From Flaccisagitta enflata (taxonomy: Eukaryota; Chaetognatha; Sagittoidea; Aphragmophora), in contig OZ231126.1 in assembly GCA_965153355.1 (NCBI GenBank), forward strand, positions 75,516,001 to 75,580,000: a stretch of 64,000 bases of DNA. The letters are read 5' to 3'. The position numbers and the translations under genes were made by a program. The stretch's first letter is position 1, and each line of letters begins with the position of its first letter. This document shows, one piece after another, positions 44,395-57,200 of this stretch. A model generated the notes under the pieces. That model was not told the DNA's origin, did not search any database, and saw only the letters and a program-made list of their open reading frames with translations.

Positions 44395-44528
44395 TTTGTT
44401 ATGGACGGACCGACAGACTGACGGACCAACGGACCAACGGACCAATAGACCGACGGACCAACGGACCGACAGACCAACGGACCAACCAAAAAGTGGCTTA
44501 TAGAGTCGCGTAGCACGCGACTAAAACG
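44395..44528 (-). mobile_element. Group H 5' part
   Basis: GCACGCGACTAAAAC at the right, GCGTAGC, GCTTATAGAG-like box and (GGACCAAC)n core; no 3' half. Confidence 0.6.
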
Positions 44529-45184
44529 AAAAAGGAAAAAAAAAAAAAAAAGAAGAAGAGGGCAAAGTCCAAGTCTGAGTAGTGGCGGTAAAGAGGGAAC
44601 ATCACTTCTGGAACTGTTGCCAAAAAGACAAGAAGATTCTTCCGAGTCAAGAAAATGAGACAAGGTTGAAACATTTCTTTGTTGAGTCTCCTTATCAGAT
44701 GTGTGACTGCTTTAAGTTGAATTTTGCGCTAATTGTGTTCAATACATGAAGAAACAGACGGATGAAAAGACAAACTGCTTGAATTTCCGGCACAATATTT
44801 AAAGAAGCCTCTAAAACACGCGACTCCATTATTTGGTTCAGTACTGAATCTCGCCGTGGGCAAAAACAGCTGATAAATGTGAATTTCGCACAGGCGTAAC
44901 AGACCAACGGACAGATATTTGGGCAGATGGACAGACGGTCGGACAATTGGTTGGACAGACGGACGGACAGATAGAAGATAGAGATGCGAGGACGTGCAAG
45001 GATGTGCAAGGATGTGCAAGATGTGCAAGATATGTGAAATGTGTGAGGCTCCATCTATTTTGGCCTTGTACATTGGGATCATGTATGTCTGGTTTCATTG
45101 CATTGTAAAAAAACATTTCAACAACCCTGGTGCTGCAACATAGGAACAACATTAACAGGGATGCAGAAGCAAATATTGTGTTGG

Positions 45185-45450
45185 AACAGAAGTGGAAGCA
45201 GAAGCGGAGGCGGAAGCGGAAGCGGAAGCGGAAGCGGAAGCGGAAGCGGTAGCTGTGCCTTGGTAAAAGAGTGGAAGCGGAAACAGGAGCGGAAGCTTTT
45301 CTTTTCAAAATAATGGAAGCGGAAGCGGAAGCGGAAGCGGAAGCGGAAGCGGAAGCTATGCTTTTTAAAATGGTGCAAGTGGAAGTGGAAGCGGAAGCTG
45401 TCATTTTTCAGACAGGCGTATTGGAAGCGGAAGCGGAAGCGGTCAAAGAA
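45185..45450. repeat. (GGAAGC)n hexanucleotide, four blocks
   Basis: Blocks of GGAAGC are separated by similar A/T-rich spacers (AGCTTTTCTTTTCAAAATAAT, GCTATGCTTTTTAAAATGGT, GCTGTCATTTTTCAGACAGG), so the real unit is a block plus spacer. Ser/Gly and Ala/Glu frames are repeat artefacts. Confidence 0.85.
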
Positions 45451-45538
45451 TCTACCGCTTCTGCATCTCTAGCTGAGACGCTGATCACATATTGCCCTTG
45501 GACGACTAGTTTATGGTAATGTTGTGCGAACTAGACAC

Positions 45539-45856
45539 TAGCACAACAAGAATTTGCACAAAGTCATAGGGAAGTTCAAAATCATGTATAAAGATGGTCC
45601 AAGAAAAAAATTTAGCCATGGGACCCCTATAAAGTATGGCCGCCACCCCCCTCATATCCTATAGAAAATGTATGGGATGGATTTGGCCTCCAGGGTTTCC
45701 TATACTTTATCATGGGGAATGGGGTGGGTGGCGGCCATAGTTTATCAGGGTCCTATGGCTAAATCTTTTTCATAGGCCATCTCTATACATGATTTTGAGC
45801 TATTTCCCTTTGATAGCGAACTTTCCTATGACTTTGGGTAAATAATTGTTGGGCTA
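45539..45856. mobile_element. hAT-type MITE, 318 bp, 8-bp target duplication
   Basis: CTAGACAC is duplicated at 45531-45538 and 45857-45864. The ends are TAGCACAACAA and, reverse-complemented, TAGCCCAACAA. Inverted similarity runs almost to the centre (AAAGTCATAGG, CAAAATCATGTATA, GGCCGCCACCC). There is no coding capacity. The 8-bp duplication and TAG ends place it with hAT. Confidence 0.8.
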
Positions 45857-46229
45857 CTAGACACCTTTAAAAACCACTGATAGATCTTGCACCTCATGAA
45901 CATTGAGTCATCGCTAATTATTATCATCAGTGACGTCTTCCGCCACTCACACTTCAAACCGAGTCCTTCTACGAAACAGTTTGCTTGACGGTCGGACATT
46001 AGAGTTTATTATCCCACTGATAATCAAGAGATCGGAAAGAAAACCACTTACAAATGCCTTCTGTTTCAGTGGTCCCATGGGCGACAAGCAGATCGGGTGT
46101 ATCGTATACGATGTCAAATCGGGTGTATCGCATAAAATGTCAAACGCATGTGCTCGGATGTTTGTCAGAACTTTCAAACAACATAGATGACCAAAATGAT
46201 AGTAATGATAAAAAGACTGAACAAAGGGC

Positions 46230-48040
46230 ACGTTTGAAATAAAAAAAAAAAAGACGTAGAAAGAAGATTTGTGATGGTCTGATCGACAAACCGACCAACC
46301 GACAGAAGGGGGAATGGAGGGATTGACTAAAAAATCGATTTGTTCAGCACGCTACCAAAAGGATTTATACATACTTTTCAAGTTGAAAGTTATGGACAAA
46401 TGGAGGATATCCATGAACTGGCGTTTGGATAGCCTCTTTCAGAATCTCTTCCCAAGGAACACGTGACGTGGGGTCACAATATTGTACCGGATGGGTTGGC
46501 AGGGACGAACGCAAACGGACCAATGGACACTTGGACAGACAAATAAAATTGAGAATTCTAGGCAGGGTGGACAGAGGATATATCGATATTTATTGGGGGT
46601 TATTTCAACTGAGTAAGATGACATGTATCAACCCATACCAAAGCTCAGTTACTCAATCAGTATGCTCTGTGTATTCGATGACTTTTAAACAACAATCAAC
46701 GTCTGAAGGAAGAACTGAATTTTGATTTCGATATGATCAGCTTCGATACAGATTTTCATGTCTGTTTCATCTTTGGCCCGATTTTGCGACAATAGCGTCA
46801 GCAAAAACGAGTCGCCACTTCTGAAAAATGATGTACACAAAAGAAGCTAAAAGCGGTATGCAATTGCAAGTTCTCTTTCTTATCGCACATCAATTCCAAA
46901 GATCCCGTTGGCTCAGGAAAAGTTCAAATAACTGCGCGAACTTTCATCGAAACATTTCTTAAGTTCCTGTTTTAAAATAGGAATTCAAAACAGAAAAAAA
47001 GTAAAATCTGGGACCTCAAAATTAAGCTGTTTTACTGGCGGCTCATGATTGCTGATGAACAATGGGAATTCAGGCGATTACCTGAGAACCCCAAACTCAT
47101 CTGAAGGAAATCGATGAAAAATGGGAAGAGGACAGGTAACGCCTTACGGGGAGTCAAATTACAAACTTACATCTCTGCTGCTGCTGCTTCTTTTCATTTC
47201 CAAAAATGAAAAATAAAATTTCTATTGATTCTGAAGGAAATGCAGTAAGACCTGCTTTCTAAGCTCTTGAACTGGATTCGGAATTCTGTAATAATGATAA
47301 GAAAAACACTTTGATGGCGTGACAGAGTGACAGTCAGTATAAAAACATCTAGCAGACCAAATGACAGCAAAGGTCAGAAGGCGCGATCGTGAGAAATTAT
47401 GATATATGAGCCATCTCTTGCGTTCACTAAGCTCGACCTGTAAAGACGTCATACATCTGCTTCTGCTATTTCGAGACATGATATGGTTAAATATAGAATC
47501 TGATGGGTTGAGACGAGCGAGAAAAAGCGTCGAGGTCGACGAGCGATCACGTTCTCTTAGTGTCTGTCATAATCATTTTGACTAAAAAAAAAGACTGAGT
47601 TTCAACTCCCTCAACCCAGTTTATCTGCTCACCCCCATGAAGCCTACGCGACTGGAAAAGCCATGTTTGAAGCACAAATTTGGCATGATATTGCGTGAGT
47701 GAAACCCAGAGGTTGTTATCTATATAAATGTTAACAAGTCACCACTCATGTCCACCTACCATGATACCCTAACCCTGCTTCGTTGCTTACCCCTGGCCTT
47801 TAAGCCCTGGGCAGTAAGCGCAAGTGACTTCTTGCCCTTTGTCCATTTTGAAATAATGAGTTTCCAATAAGCTAATGGCATTTTACAATGCGTTGCTTGT
47901 CATAGTTGATAATTATTTTACCTCCATTTTGTCATCGCTTTATTGCCATTGACGACCTCAGAGCTTTGGTGAGACAAAATTCAAGTGGGACCAAAAAGAC
48001 ACCCGTGGGCGTCATGCTTAAAACAAGAGGTATTCAACTT
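46230..48040. other. Mostly unassigned; possible small exons on the minus strand
   Basis: 46457-46560 has the alternative group H 3' end (GTGGGGTCACAATATTG, GGATGGGTTGGCAGGG). At 47171-47197 the minus strand has an ATG-started MKRSSSSRD segment ending at GTAAGT. At about 46055 there is a donor-like ATTT followed by GTAAGT. Neither can be linked to other exons, so both are only candidates. Confidence 0.3.
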
Positions 48041-48135
48041 ATGGCGTGCAGCGTGCGGCGTACAGCGTGCGGTGTGCGGTGTGCGGCGTGCGGCGTGCGG
48101 CGTGCGGCGTGCAGCTTACGGCGTCCAGCTAGCAG
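48040..48135. repeat. (GCGTGCGGC)n-like repeat
   Basis: About ten GTGCGGC-type heptamer/nonamer units, CpG-rich. Confidence 0.85.
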
Positions 48136-48621
48136 CTAGTAAAGGAGACGCTCACCATGTAGTGTAAGGCGCTTTTCATTCCGGTGTCCGATGAAACTGG
48201 GTCTCCAATAAATGAAGCCTATTTTTTCCAGATCACTCCAAGACCGAGTGAACCTCTTCTTTCTCGTAGTGATCTTTCGTAATGGATTTTTGCTGCGTGT
48301 TGCATAATAAGTATTGATAATAAACCAACCTTTACGTTTGACTATTATTTTGATAGACAGGATCAATAGTTCAAATGTCCTTACATATGCCAAATTAATT
48401 AGACACCCTGTTAAGCCGTTCTTCATCTGGTGTAAAGCGCATAACGTTCCGGTCCCCGGTGTAAGACGTTCAGCAATACGCACGCTACTGTTGTTTTGCA
48501 GTTGGCGACATGCTGCCTAAGCGTAAAAATGATCCCCCTGCGTAAGCAGAACATTGTCTTGAAACCTAACAATAATGTGCTGAGACCGGGATGGCTTGCA
48601 CTCCATGGCACCATGCCTTTA

Positions 48622-49030
48622 CAGACGGGACCATTTTTAGAGCTGAGGCGGGACCCTAAGCGTTAGCATCCCCCCTACAGCCCACCGTGTTCAAACAATT
48701 TTGACACTTACTGTGGCGATTGACATCTTAGGTGGGTACAAGTGGCGCCACCGTGGTGATTTTTGAATTTCCATTTAGAACACCCTCAAAATTAGTGAAA
48801 TTACAAAATTCTGCCCAAATGAAATTGAATAGTTATTTTTATCAATTTCAAAAATTTGGGGGTGTTCCAGGTGGAAATTCAAAAATCGCCACGGTGGCGC
48901 CACTTGTACCCATCTAAGGTGTTAACCGCCACTGAAAGTGTCAAAATTGTCTGAACACAGTGGGCTGTAGGGGGGGTGGGGGGTGCAAACGCTTAGGGTC
49001 CCGCCTCAGCTCTTAAAATGGTCCCGTCTG
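48622..49030. mobile_element. Foldback MITE, TA-flanked, arms of about 175 bp
   Basis: The ends CAGACGGGACCATTTT are perfect inverted copies flanked by TA (48620-48621 and 49031-49032). Arms continue with GAGCTGAGGCGGGACCCTA, TACAGCCCAC and GTACAAGTGGCGCCACCGTG and are about 90% alike by eye. The loop is about 60 bp. TA flanks and the CAG start fit Tc1/mariner-type mobilisation. High arm identity suggests a relatively young copy. Confidence 0.8.
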
Positions 49031-49151
49031 TAGACTTCATGTCGCTCTGAATGTGGACCCTTTTGCTCCCCTGAGGAGCGAATTGAGTAGAGACTTTTTA
49101 TATTCATTCGGTTTCTTGACCACAACTCACCAACTCCCAGAGAGGGGGGAA

Positions 49152-49159
<8 letters not shown>

Positions 49160-49210
<51 letters not shown>
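49160..49210. repeat. (GA)n microsatellite
   Basis: About 50 bp of GA with CAGAGA and CTGAGA at the right. Confidence 0.95.
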
Positions 49211-49216
<6 letters not shown>

Positions 49217-49422
49217 GAGACAGAGAGAGACTGAGAGAGAGTCTCCTATTTCTCAGTCCATTTCTCACACTTGGTGAGGGCAGAAAGCAAATTGGTGTCT
49301 TTTCTTCTTCTTGCTTTCTACTCTGAGTAATGCGATTCTGAACAAGGAAAGAAATTGTTTTGCAGCCCAACGCACTTTGACAATTGTGTCTCAAAATGGC
49401 GCTGAGTAGTGAAAAGAGGCCA

Positions 49423-49628
<206 letters not shown>

Positions 49629-49946
49629 AAGGGATAAAGAGAAAAAAAGAACAAGGAAAGCCTGAGTGAATAACAAAGAATGTTGTTTGGCACAGTTTTC
49701 ATTTGACAACGACATCTTGAACGTTTTTTTGCCTTGACCATTTGTTTACAGACTTCTCCTCCTCTTCCGCCAACATCATCCTCACCACCACTCCTCCTGC
49801 TCCTCCTCCTCCTACTCCCCAATCTCGTCAATCTCCACGCCAATTTTGTCTGCTTCCGCGGAGGTTCTGACTTGCTAAGGGCCCACACGTTGCTAATAAC
49901 AAAACATAACATTGCGTCATCACAGTGCTATTGACGTCAAAGTCAC

Positions 49947-49950
<4 letters not shown>

Positions 49951-50029
<79 letters not shown>

Positions 50030-50135
50030 TAGTTAAAAAGACAGATATATAGACAGATGGATAGGGCTAGATAGATAAACAGACTAACAGAGAGATAGAC
50101 AGACAGACACAGATAGACAGACAGACAGACAGAGG
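49951..50135. repeat. (GA)n with (CAGA/TAGA)n edge
   Basis: GA at about 49951-50026, then imperfect AGACAGA and AGATAGA. Confidence 0.95.
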
Positions 50136-50157
50136 CTGATATTAGTAAAACAAGTAA

Positions 50158-50806
50158 AACCAATAGCAGCCCAAAGGCAGTAAGTGGTCAGCGGTACCCG
50201 TGCCCTGCTTGAGCAGAGTGTGATTTAAGTTGAGGGGGAGCAGGGCAGTGGCCCCAAAGGGAATGAAGTTCTGTAGAACACAGGGGGAATCTGTCCATCA
50301 ATCCATCTGTTCGCCCATCCGCCCGTCTGTCCATTTGTTCCCCCCTGCCCCAACATCAGGGCTTTGTCTCCTTTGAGGTCTATTCTGACCCAACTTCTGC
50401 CAAATAGCCCAAATCCAAGCAATATGGTCCAAATCTACGCAAAATGGCCCAAATCCAAGCATAATGGCCCAAATCCAAGCAAAGTGGCCCAAATCTGGTC
50501 AGAATCTAGTTACCAGAGGCTACAATTTAGGTCTAAGGGGTCATTATGATGGACCTCAGGCTAGAATTAGGGTTTTCAGGCTAGATTTGGGCCAATTTGC
50601 TTTGATTTAGGCCTTTATGCTTTGATCTGGGCCATTTTGCTTAGACTTGGGCCATATTGCTTGGATTTGGGCTATTTGGCAGAATTTGGGTTAGAATAGG
50701 CGCCAAAGGAGACAAAGCCCTGAGCATAGGGGGAGGTCGGACAGACAAACAGATTTCTCCTGTGTTCTACAGGTCTTCGACCTCTTTGGGGCCGCTGCCC
50801 AAAAAA
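50158..50806 (-). mobile_element. Group F element, subfamily D (CCAAATCCAAGCA core)
   Basis: Minus-oriented. The left part has the GGCAGTAAGTGGTCAGCGGT tail and a stem-loop (GCCTTTGGGC followed by TGCTATT on the minus strand). The GGGCAGTGGCCCCAAAGGG arm is followed by a TTCTGTAGAACACAGG box and units GGCCCAAATCCAAGCA at 50400-50490, which reappear inverted (TTGCTTGGATTTGGGC) at 50590-50680. The mirrored box GTGTTCTACAGG follows, then GGGGCCGCTGCCC. Same architecture as F-A with an unrelated unit sequence. Confidence 0.7.
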
Positions 50807-50892
50807 GGCAACTTTACTGACATTTAAGGCTGGTTATGGCTTATGAAAACAAATGTAGAAAGTTTCATTCTAAGATATACGGGATGAACAAA

Positions 50893-50896
<4 letters not shown>

Positions 50897-50983
<87 letters not shown>

Positions 50984-51010
50984 TAGATAGACAGACAGAC
51001 AGACAGACAT
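50897..51010. repeat. (GA)n with (CAGA)n edge
   Basis: GA at about 50897-50980, then CAGACAGA. Confidence 0.96.
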
Positions 51011-51589
51011 ACCCAGTCAAAGGCTGAAAATAAGGGAAGATGAGAAACGGCCAAGACAATAAGTGGGCGCGAGAGTGTTGAGTGTTGATTGTGGAGTGTT
51101 GGATGGTAAAACAAACCGCAGCAGGAATTGGTAAACTGGTTTGCATATTGTTTTCAGACGAAGTACAGTTGAGCTTTGATAGAGCGCATTACAAGGGATT
51201 GAACCAAACTATGCCTCAGGTGGGCATGATTTACACCACTTTTAGATCCAACTGTCGCCAAGAGAACCTATATTACTCCAAAAGTGTTCATGGTAAATAG
51301 TTTTTTCTTTTTCCCCTGATAGATTATTTGATTAAGTTTTGCTTCAGGCAAACAATGTCCCACTGACTTAAAGATTTAAGTCTCCTACCTACAATGAATG
51401 AATAATATCTAGGAAATAGATATACGGACAGCTGGAGAAAAGTCAGTCTAATCACTCACTGAATGAAATAAATGTTCAAGTGAATCAGTTTCTAGTCATA
51501 TGAAGGGTGAAGTCAACAGTCAGAATCATAGCAAGGATATTATCAGCGTTTTTTCCATGAAATTCCAAATCAGTTTGCCATGGAACTAT

Positions 51590-51705
51590 AACAAGGCCGG
51601 ATACAGGCCAATACCATTACGGACGGGTGGAGATACCAGTAATTTTCACTTTCCAATTGTTCAAGGACAGTTTCGACGGACGGACGGACGAAGTCTCAGT
51701 CAGAA
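51590..51705 (-). mobile_element. Group H-like remnant
   Basis: AACAAGGCCGGATACAGGCC, ATTACGGACGGGTGG and (ACGG)n in the order expected for a minus-oriented H element of the GTCCGTAA type; the 5' end is not visible. An ACTCAGAATCATG-type phrase is repeated on both sides (AGTCAGAATCATAGCAAGGA at 51518 and AGTCAGAATCATGCAAGGAA at 51699). Confidence 0.45.
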
Positions 51706-52423
51706 TCATGCAAGGAATTAACGTTTTTCCATGAACAACAGTTTGCCATGGAACTATAAAAAACTTACTCAAGACTAGAAAAACACCTACTACTACCACT
51801 TAGACAGGCAATTTGAGCTATTTCAATGCACCAGCGGAGGCACAACTGTTGAGAGTCAATTTCCGGGCAATTGTACTTTTGTTCAACCCTGAGATATTAA
51901 GGTGGTCCAATTTCATAGAAAATCCGACCACCTATCAGTCATGGGTGTGAAACGCCAGCAAGACTTTTCTCTTTAGTTAAGGCAAAAATTCCCGCTTTTG
52001 AATACCTTGTTTTTTTATAAAATCCGGGAAACAACAATTTTTGCACATTTTTTAGGTCGGGAAAACCCTAAGGCTCTACGACCCTGAGGTGGGACATACA
52101 TTCAAATATTTGTCTAAGCTTAGATACTGTAAACTAGTATTAAGGGTCAAGGGCCGCATGTTTAAAGCAAAATAACAATATTTTCTGCCGTCTCTATACA
52201 TCTGGCTTTCCCTAAAAGGAACCGCGATGGTGATCTGTTACAGGAAATATCAGTGTGATGCGGTGCAGTTTGGTATGCATTTGTAAGCTACCGTGCGTCA
52301 CAGTACAGTGCAATGCGCTGTAGTTAGTGTAGAGCGGCGCGACGCGAACTGATGCGTTTTCGGAATTTGAAAACTACAGAAGAGTTTTAGGACAGAAATT
52401 AACTAGGTTCTGCGGCTGAAAAT

Positions 52424-52424
<1 letters not shown>

Positions 52425-52490
<66 letters not shown>

Positions 52491-52745
52491 CGCCGGGAGT
52501 TATTAATTCTTAGATCTATCCCTAGCTCCATCAGACCTATCCCTAGCTCTATCAGACCTATCCCCAGCTCTATCAGACCTATCGCGAGCTCTTTCAGACC
52601 TATCCCGAGCTCTATGAGCCCTTTTAGAGCTCTATTAACTCCATATAGAGCTCTATGAGCCCTATTTGAAGCTGTATTAGCCCTATTGAAAGCTCTTTGA
52701 GCCCTATGTGAAACACTTCTGGGTCTATGTTGAGCACAATGAATG
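52425..52745. repeat. (GA)n followed by a 20-bp minisatellite (AGCTCTATCAGACCTATCCC)
   Basis: GA to about 52488, then about ten units drifting from AGCTCTATCAGACCTATCCC to AGCTCTATGAGCCCTATT, that is, a gradient of divergence from left to right. Confidence 0.85.
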
Positions 52746-53062
52746 AATAAGTACTGATTCTAGATTTTACATAATGAACTGATTAAGTTGCTTTGCAAAT
52801 AAATAGATATAATGTTTTCAATGAATATAACTCATATATTGAAAATGAAAGAATGATATGAAGATGAATGTAAAAATAAAAAGAAACACGAAAGGAAACA
52901 CAAAATGCAAAATGAATGACAAACAACGAAATTAAAAAACGAAAAAAACAAAATAACTGTATAACTGTATGTTACAAAGATATAGACAAGGCAGACTAAA
53001 AATTTACATTGCGCATTCTTTGACGAGCATGAAAAGACAAATTCATTTTCATTGGAAAAATA

Positions 53063-53978
53063 TCAATTACTCCATTTTATGATAGATATTGCAGCGTGGT
53101 CTGAATAATAAGGATGATTGACATCTATTTCAACCTTCCATGGCAGCTTTCTCGTGTAAACGTGATCAAGCAATCCTCCTTCTTTATGTGTTGGAACCTC
53201 CACCAATTGATCAAAGCCACATGTTGTGATTTTACGGATGATCAAGTCTTTTGGGTCATTGAAGTAGTTGATGTTGAAATCTCCAAGGATGAAGCAAGGT
53301 CTTGCTCCTCGCGCCAAACTTCCAAGGTCATTTAGGAATTCTGCTTTGTTGGCCCCTTGTGAGCAGTAAATATTGATGACATCATATTCTTTACAGGATA
53401 CTTTGGACAGCTGATAAAGATTTTTACTTATAGCGCCGGTAATTTTGAACATGGACTTGAAGTAGGTAGCGATCCCTTTTCCTCTTCCTTCACTGACAAG
53501 ATGCATCTGATATCCAGGTAGAGAGAGTTGAAGATTATCATATTCTTTGCTGCACCATGTCTCCTGCAAAGCAATAACATCTGCTTGTAACTGAGCATCT
53601 TTTAGCAAATGGGTATGGTTATGTTGGAGGGAACGGATGTTTAGAGTGACCACCAGAGTATTCTTTTGTCTTTCCATTTGTACTTCATTCTTCTTAATTC
53701 CTTTGAGTCTGTCTAATTCCTCCATTGCAAGTGCAGAGGGATAGATCTTGTCATTTGGAAACTTGTCAAGGATATAGAGCTGATTCAATGCTTGCACTCG
53801 ACTCATCATCACATAGGCTTGTGCAGCTTCTCTAACAGATTGAAGATCGATCACAAGAGGATCCGGCTTAAGAACCGTGCTTCCCTGCATTTTATGTGCA
53901 GTGCACGCAAAGGCAACCTTAAGAGGAAACTGAGTAGCACGCATGAAGTCGTTCTGGGAGGATGGATTCTTGGATTGG
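53063..53978 (-). CDS. Helentron C-terminal part: helicase motifs V-VI and apurinic-type endonuclease
   Basis: Reading resumes immediately after a poly(A) tract on the minus strand. The first part, about 85 residues, holds the missing end of the helicase: FACTAHKMQGSTV (motif V region) and AYVMMSRVQALNQLYIL (motif VI region). A linker follows, then an endonuclease/exonuclease/phosphatase-fold domain with LNIRSL, LQETW, a VINIYC strand, ILGDFNIN and a final YSDHAAI. The Asn, Glu, Asp-Asn and Asp-His residues expected for metal binding and catalysis are all present. The natural stop is at 53063. An open frame runs upstream of 53978 into the retrotransposon tail; those residues are not part of this protein. 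In Helentrons this domain is thought to nick or process DNA during rolling-circle transposition. The piece alone cannot be a functional helicase. Confidence 0.9.
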
Positions 53979-54221
53979 TTTTTTTTTTTTTTTGATTTGA
54001 TGTAATGCTCAAAAGTGCAAATGTACACCTTTACAACAATGTTGCAAATGAGCTGTACAATACTACATAATTGTACAAGGTCCCTCAAGTTAAGAGTACA
54101 ACACATCCAAAATACGCAAATAAATAAATAAATCACATTGACCAAGCCATCAGAACACGCCCAACAATAAATAGTGCATAGCAGCCATACAATATCATTC
54201 TTATACGTAACGGATCCAGGA

Positions 54222-57200
54222 TCATTTTTTCATCCTGCCATTTGCATATCTCGTCTCCCATACTTTTTCAATCTCGTCCACAATTTTGTTGACAATTTCT
54301 ACATCATCATTGTATATATCATCAAAGGCATAAATCCCATCGTCGTTTTCCCGCGCATATTTTTTACAATGATTCATTCTATGGTTCTCATCGTCCCGTA
54401 TCTGACAATCTCTACACATTTCCGACATTGTACCCTTCATATTGGCCCCGCACTCAAGCATATGATTTTGAGCTAAGAAAATCGAGCGGGCTCGTTGCTT
54501 ATCGGTACCAGTTATACACTTTATCGGCTCTCCAGTATATTTACAGTTTGTAAGTGTGTCGTGGATATGTTTGGTCTTGGTGAAGACTTTCAGTCCATTT
54601 TCATCCGAGGTTGTGCAATTCCCCAAAAGCTTCTCACCATTCTTTTTTAGAACGGCAATGTGTACTTTATTTTTCCACTCGTTCGGTGTGAATCTTTTAA
54701 TACACTCCAAATCTGTCTCTAGACCATATTCATCCAGTTTCTCTAAGATATTTTTGGCCCAACCAATATTTAAGTGTACTAGTTGGAGGAAAACCTTATA
54801 CGTCCAGTGTGTCTCTGGGCGGGTAAGAATCTTGTGTAAATAAATGAATCGTTTTTTGTCTATAGCCTGTGTTATGTAGAGGAGTCCAAATGTGAATACA
54901 ACTGATACATTTGGCGATGTTGTCGGTAGACCAAATAAACGTTTTACCAACTTTATGCCAATGGCATCCAGCTTTTTTTCTTCCCTTATGGAAAGTGTCC
55001 ATGACTCTGCGTTGTTGAGAAGACAAGGGAGAACGCATGTTTCATATAATGAGAGAATCACTTTGGTTTCAATGCTTCTCATGACGTCAGATGAAGCAGT
55101 AGTGTTTATTTGTCTAATCAAGGCACTGGCTTTGTTATCTCGTAATATAATGTTTCTGTCGTTTTTGCAATTGCTTGTTAATTCATCACCAAGATACTTA
55201 TACGACGTAGTATTTTGGATCTGTTCTGTCCCTAGATTCCATTTTTCTGGGATTGGTGCTTTCTTGCCAACATGCATAACCTGACATTTGTCTAGACCCC
55301 ATTCAAGTTTATTCATCTTGGCAAATTCGTCCACTTTATTGAGTACATTGTTTGTATTTTCTACTCCGATAGTCAAAGTTAGGGCGTCGTCGACCCATTC
55401 CAAGCATCCTATATCTAAATCGTCGCAAATTTTGACAGTTCCTGGGATTTCTCCCGCAACGAATTTTTCAGACAAGGTGTCCATTTGTCGGGAAAATAGC
55501 CTTCCAGTCAAACGGGAGCCTTGGCGTCCTCCATTTTCTCTTGTTATGGTTCTGGTTGGACCATAGCGGGTTTTAACGACAGCTTCAAGATTATTGCTCA
55601 TATTTCTTAAAAGACGCCATAATTTTCCACGTACTCCTGATTTCCATGCTATATGTAGCATATTGTTGACATCAGTCCTATCGAACGCCTTCTTAACATC
55701 AAAAAAGGTTAAGAAAAGTGTTTGTTTTGTTTCTTTTGTTATCTGCATTACTGCCCGTACTATGAATAAATGGTCATATGTTGAGGCTCCTTTGATTCCT
55801 CCTCCTTGGCCTTGTGTGAATTGGATGAGTGTCTCCATTCTTTTATCTATAATTTCTTCCATTATGTTGCCAATGGTGCTTGAAACCGTTATACCTCGAT
55901 GGTTATTTAGACTCTCACGGTCGCCTTTTCCCTTCCAGAGGCTGGTAATATGTCCTTCATTCCATATAGCCGGGATAAGTTCTTTTGTAAACGAGGTTTG
56001 GATGACAGGTGTTATGATTTTTGTAAAAGCTGTGTCGCACTTCTTCAACATCTCGTTCTTCAAATCAGTAGTCGATTTGCCATTCTTTTTCCTTCTAATT
56101 ATCTCATATATCTCGTTGGCAGTTGGTGGAATGTTGTACCACTCATCCTCGTGGTTTCTATCTTGGGAGAATGCTATTAGGTCTTGTTCCACTATATCGT
56201 GATGTGGGTGATGTTCTATTGGAATTTTTCGGTACAGAGATTCATAATGACTTGCCATGGTCTCTTTTATTCTATCAGGATGGAACTCACGTATGCCATT
56301 TTCATTTTTAATCGTTAGGCATTCATTTGTGCTACTGCGGGTAATTTTCTTCCGTAATTCCCAAAAAATGTTTTTACTTTTGTCCATCAGCATCCTCTGG
56401 AACTTCATATTTATAACACCCGTCTTTTCTATTAATATCTTGTCTCTTATCTGATTTTGAATGTCTTTATACTGTGTGATCAGTACGGTGCGGTTGCTGT
56501 GTGTTTTCTTTAGTTCGTTCTTTATGTTTCTTTTGCTTGTTCTTAGAATTTTGATTTCAGCTGAGTCAAATTTATCTGTCATTCTCTTTATGGTGGTTTT
56601 TCCCAGACTTATTCTTGCTGCAATATCAATATCTTTCATAAATTTGGAGTATGCTGCATCAATAGAGTCTGTCACATGGGAAAAATTCTCAATTGTTTTA
56701 TTTTCCAATTTCAACAGCTCGTGGTTGAATTTCTTCCAATTTGATTCTGGTGCATTCAGACGCCACACTACTTGTTTTTGTGGTTTGAAAAAATCTATAT
56801 CGTTGATTTTGATTTCTAACAATATGGTGTTGTGGTCTGTCTCCGTTTTGCCTTGTATTTTGACCAAGCCGTCTTCGTCTACAATCATAGAAATAACATT
56901 TTCTTCAAATGATTGGCTGCATACAGCAAAATCTATGGCAGATTTCTCGTCAGGATTTTTTGTGTTTTGGCGAGTTATCATGCCTACGCATTTGGTACTC
57001 TTGTTGAGTAGAACGAGATTATTATTTTCAAGCTTATTCAGTAGAATTCTGTTCAAGTCCTCCATTTTCGTAAGCTGGGCTTCTTTTTCACTCGAATATT
57101 GTTCTAGTGATTTGATCTGGGAGTCTTTACATGCAACGACTTTCTTGAACTCTATCATCATAGTCGTGAATTCGCAAGATGCAGTTGAAGTTTTTTCCGG

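Noticed and set aside
45930-46242. Gene between 45.93 and 46.24 kb
   Set aside because: Frames on both strands have similar length and no recognisable motif; only one donor-like site supports an exon, which is too little.
52230-52350. tRNA or small RNA gene in a GTGCAGTTTGG...GCGCTG region
   Set aside because: No cloverleaf, A-box or B-box arrangement could be built by eye.
53979-54145. Extension of the endonuclease frame upstream to 54145
   Set aside because: Those codons cross the poly(A) tract and the retrotransposon 3' untranslated region; the open frame is accidental.
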